Source: Rhizobacter sp.
GTDB taxonomy: Bacteria; Pseudomonadota; Gammaproteobacteria; Burkholderiales; Burkholderiaceae_C
Direction of reading: 5' to 3'
NCBI GenBank assembly: GCA_025360945.1
Contig: JANYBE010000451.1
Span: forward strand, 1-15,217
DNA: 15,217 nucleotides
The position numbers and the translations under genes were made by a program. The stretch's first letter is position 1; the number at the start of each line of letters is the position of its first letter. Below the pieces are notes generated by a model. It had not been told where the DNA came from and did not search any database. It worked only from the letters and a program-made list of their open reading frames with translations. Shown piece after piece: positions 14,396 through 15,217 of this stretch.

Positions 14396-15016
14396 TTAGC
14401 TCAGATCGAGCGCCGCAAAGACAGCAGGCTTGCTTCTTTGAAGTGCAGCGTACTTGAGCCGCTGCGAGTGAACGATCGCCTTCAGGTCGAAGAGCGCCGT
14501 TTCAAACAAGGCGTTAATTATAACGAAGTCGAACTCTCTGGCCTTCGAGACCTCGATGCGCGCGTTGGCCATGCGTTTAGCGATCACCTCGGGCCGATCC
14601 TCGCCGCGGCGCTGCAGCCGCTGCTGCAATTCTTCCCAGCTCGGCGGCAGGATGAAGATCAGGATCGCGTTCGGAAACAGTTGCTTGATCTGCAGCGCGC
14701 CCTGCCAGTCGATCTCCAGCACCACATCCTGCCCGCCCGTGATGCGCGCCTCGATCGCGCCGCGCGAAGTGCCGTACATATGGCCGTGAACCTCGGCGTG
14801 CTCCAGGAACTCACCGCGCGCGATCATCGCGCGGAAGGTCGCGTCGTCCGTGAAGTGATATTCGCGTCCGTCCAGCTCCTGGCCGCGCGGCGCGCGCGTC
14901 GTGTGCGACACCGCGACGACGAGGTGCGAATCGACCTGCAACAGCGCGTTGACGAGGCTGGACTTGCCTGCCCCGCTGGGCGCGGCTACAACGTAGAGGT
15001 TGCCGGGATATTCCAT
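14396..15016 (-). CDS. gmk: Guanylate kinase
   Basis: Guanylate kinase converts GMP to GDP with ATP, supplying GTP and hence substrate for (p)ppGpp synthesis. The 206 residues have the P-loop APSGAGKSS (12-20). The GMP-binding segment includes SHTTRAPRGQELDGREYHF (37-55, Arg41 and Tyr53) and EHAEVHGHMYGTS (72-84). The core strand DVVLEIDWQGA (97-107) and the lid RRGEDRPEVIAKRM (136-149) are also present. It heads the gmk-rpoZ-spoT run. No strong Shine-Dalgarno is seen before ATG 15016. The segment at 14513-14524 is unusually AT-rich, with a rare ATA isoleucine codon. Confidence 0.97.
   Translation of the reverse strand: MEYPGNLYVVAAPSGAGKSSLVNALLQVDSHLVVAVSHTTRAPRGQELDGREYHFTDDATFRAMIARGEFLEHAEVHGHMYGTSRGAIEARITGGQDVVLEIDWQGALQIKQLFPNAILIFILPPSWEELQQRLQRRGEDRPEVIAKRMANARIEVSKAREFDFVIINALFETALFDLKAIVHSQRLKYAALQRSKPAVFAALDLS
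14517..14522 (-). promoter_or_regulatory. Possible internal -10 element within gmk
   Basis: On the minus strand these bases read TATAAT, a perfect -10 hexamer, in a GC-rich gene, inside the inverted repeat CGTTA-ATTA-TAACG. It lies about 140 nt upstream of the rpoZ start. No recognisable -35 is found at 16-18 bp, so it may be only the codons Ile-Ile. Confidence 0.15.
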
Positions 15017-15217
15017 GACCGGGTCGGTGTGCGCTCGGGCGGCTCAAATTTCACAGGCCTGAAGTATCGCCGCTTCCGAAGTTTTGAATCCTTTTCCAGA
15101 TGTGGAGCGGGATGACCCCGCATGGAACGTCATTCAATGCTTTGCACCTGAAGCTCGGGATCAGCTCCAGGCTGTTGATTTACATGGATCTTCTTGATTA
15201 GCGACGAACCTCAGTAG
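15017..15217. other. Region upstream of gmk, with an unassigned short plus-strand frame
   Basis: This 201-bp stretch should carry the gmk leader and perhaps its promoter; I see no convincing -35/-10 pair. The yicC gene often found just upstream of gmk is not visible. On the plus strand a frame open from 15063 to the TGA at 15195-15197 reads protein-like (for example PFPDVERDDPAWNVIQCFAP). It has no ATG; GTG 15102 is the only plausible start. It may be the end of a decayed gene. A small inverted repeat GCGGG-ATGAC-CCCGC lies at 15107-15121 without a T run. Confidence 0.25.

Noticed and set aside
15107..15121. Terminator hairpin near the right edge
   Set aside because: The stem is only 5 bp and no T run follows on either strand.
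1..15217. tRNA, rRNA, CRISPR array or insertion sequence
   Set aside because: I found no cloverleaf-like sequence, no regularly spaced repeats and no transposase motifs or paired terminal repeats.

Overview
The window reads as a chromosomal segment of a GC-rich betaproteobacterium, most likely of the order Burkholderiales. This rests on three things: high G+C with strong GC3 bias, a complete System I cytochrome c maturation cluster, and the run gmk - rpoZ - spoT meeting a convergent greB, an arrangement familiar from betaproteobacteria. Species cannot be named from the sequence alone.

Layout, left to right. (1) 1-2875, minus strand: a type II secretion block transcribed gspG -> gspF -> gspE. 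gspE is cut by the window edge just after Walker B. (2) 2876-3096: divergent intergenic region. (3) 3097-3825, plus strand: a secreted GH23-type lytic transglycosylase. (4) 3826-4554: about 730 bp with no intact gene. It holds a frameshifted, stop-interrupted plus-strand reading frame behind a strong ribosome binding site. It also holds a protein-like minus-strand frame that continues in register from the ccmI stop codon, and a possible weak terminator. This is the least ordinary part of the window. (5) 4555-11184, minus strand: ccmABCDEFGHI, nine tightly packed genes, most joined by 4-8 bp overlaps. (6) 11185-11304: a short divergent region with a nested palindrome. (7) 11305-11871, plus strand: greB. 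(8) 11872-15016, minus strand: gmk -> rpoZ -> spoT/rsh. The spoT stop codon directly abuts the greB stop codon. (9) 15017-15217: a leader region with no recognised gene but a short protein-like plus-strand frame; the yicC gene often found upstream of gmk is not visible here.

How the genes work together. CcmA and CcmB form the ABC module, with CcmC and CcmD they load haem on the chaperone CcmE, and CcmF, CcmH and CcmI, helped by the thioredoxin-like CcmG, attach haem to CXXCH apocytochromes in the periplasm. GspG is the major pseudopilin, GspF the inner-membrane platform and GspE the assembly ATPase of one secretion machine; the neighbouring transglycosylase could open peptidoglycan for such a machine, but that link is inferred. 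Gmk (GMP to GDP), the RNA polymerase omega subunit, the (p)ppGpp synthetase/hydrolase and the transcript-cleavage factor GreB form a guanine nucleotide/transcription group around the stringent response.

Most of the window is conserved housekeeping sequence. I do not see a convincing new defence or mobile system. The items most worth checking are the 3826-4554 remnant, the shortened CcmI, the palindrome between ccmA and greB, and the unassigned 3'-end frame near 15197.
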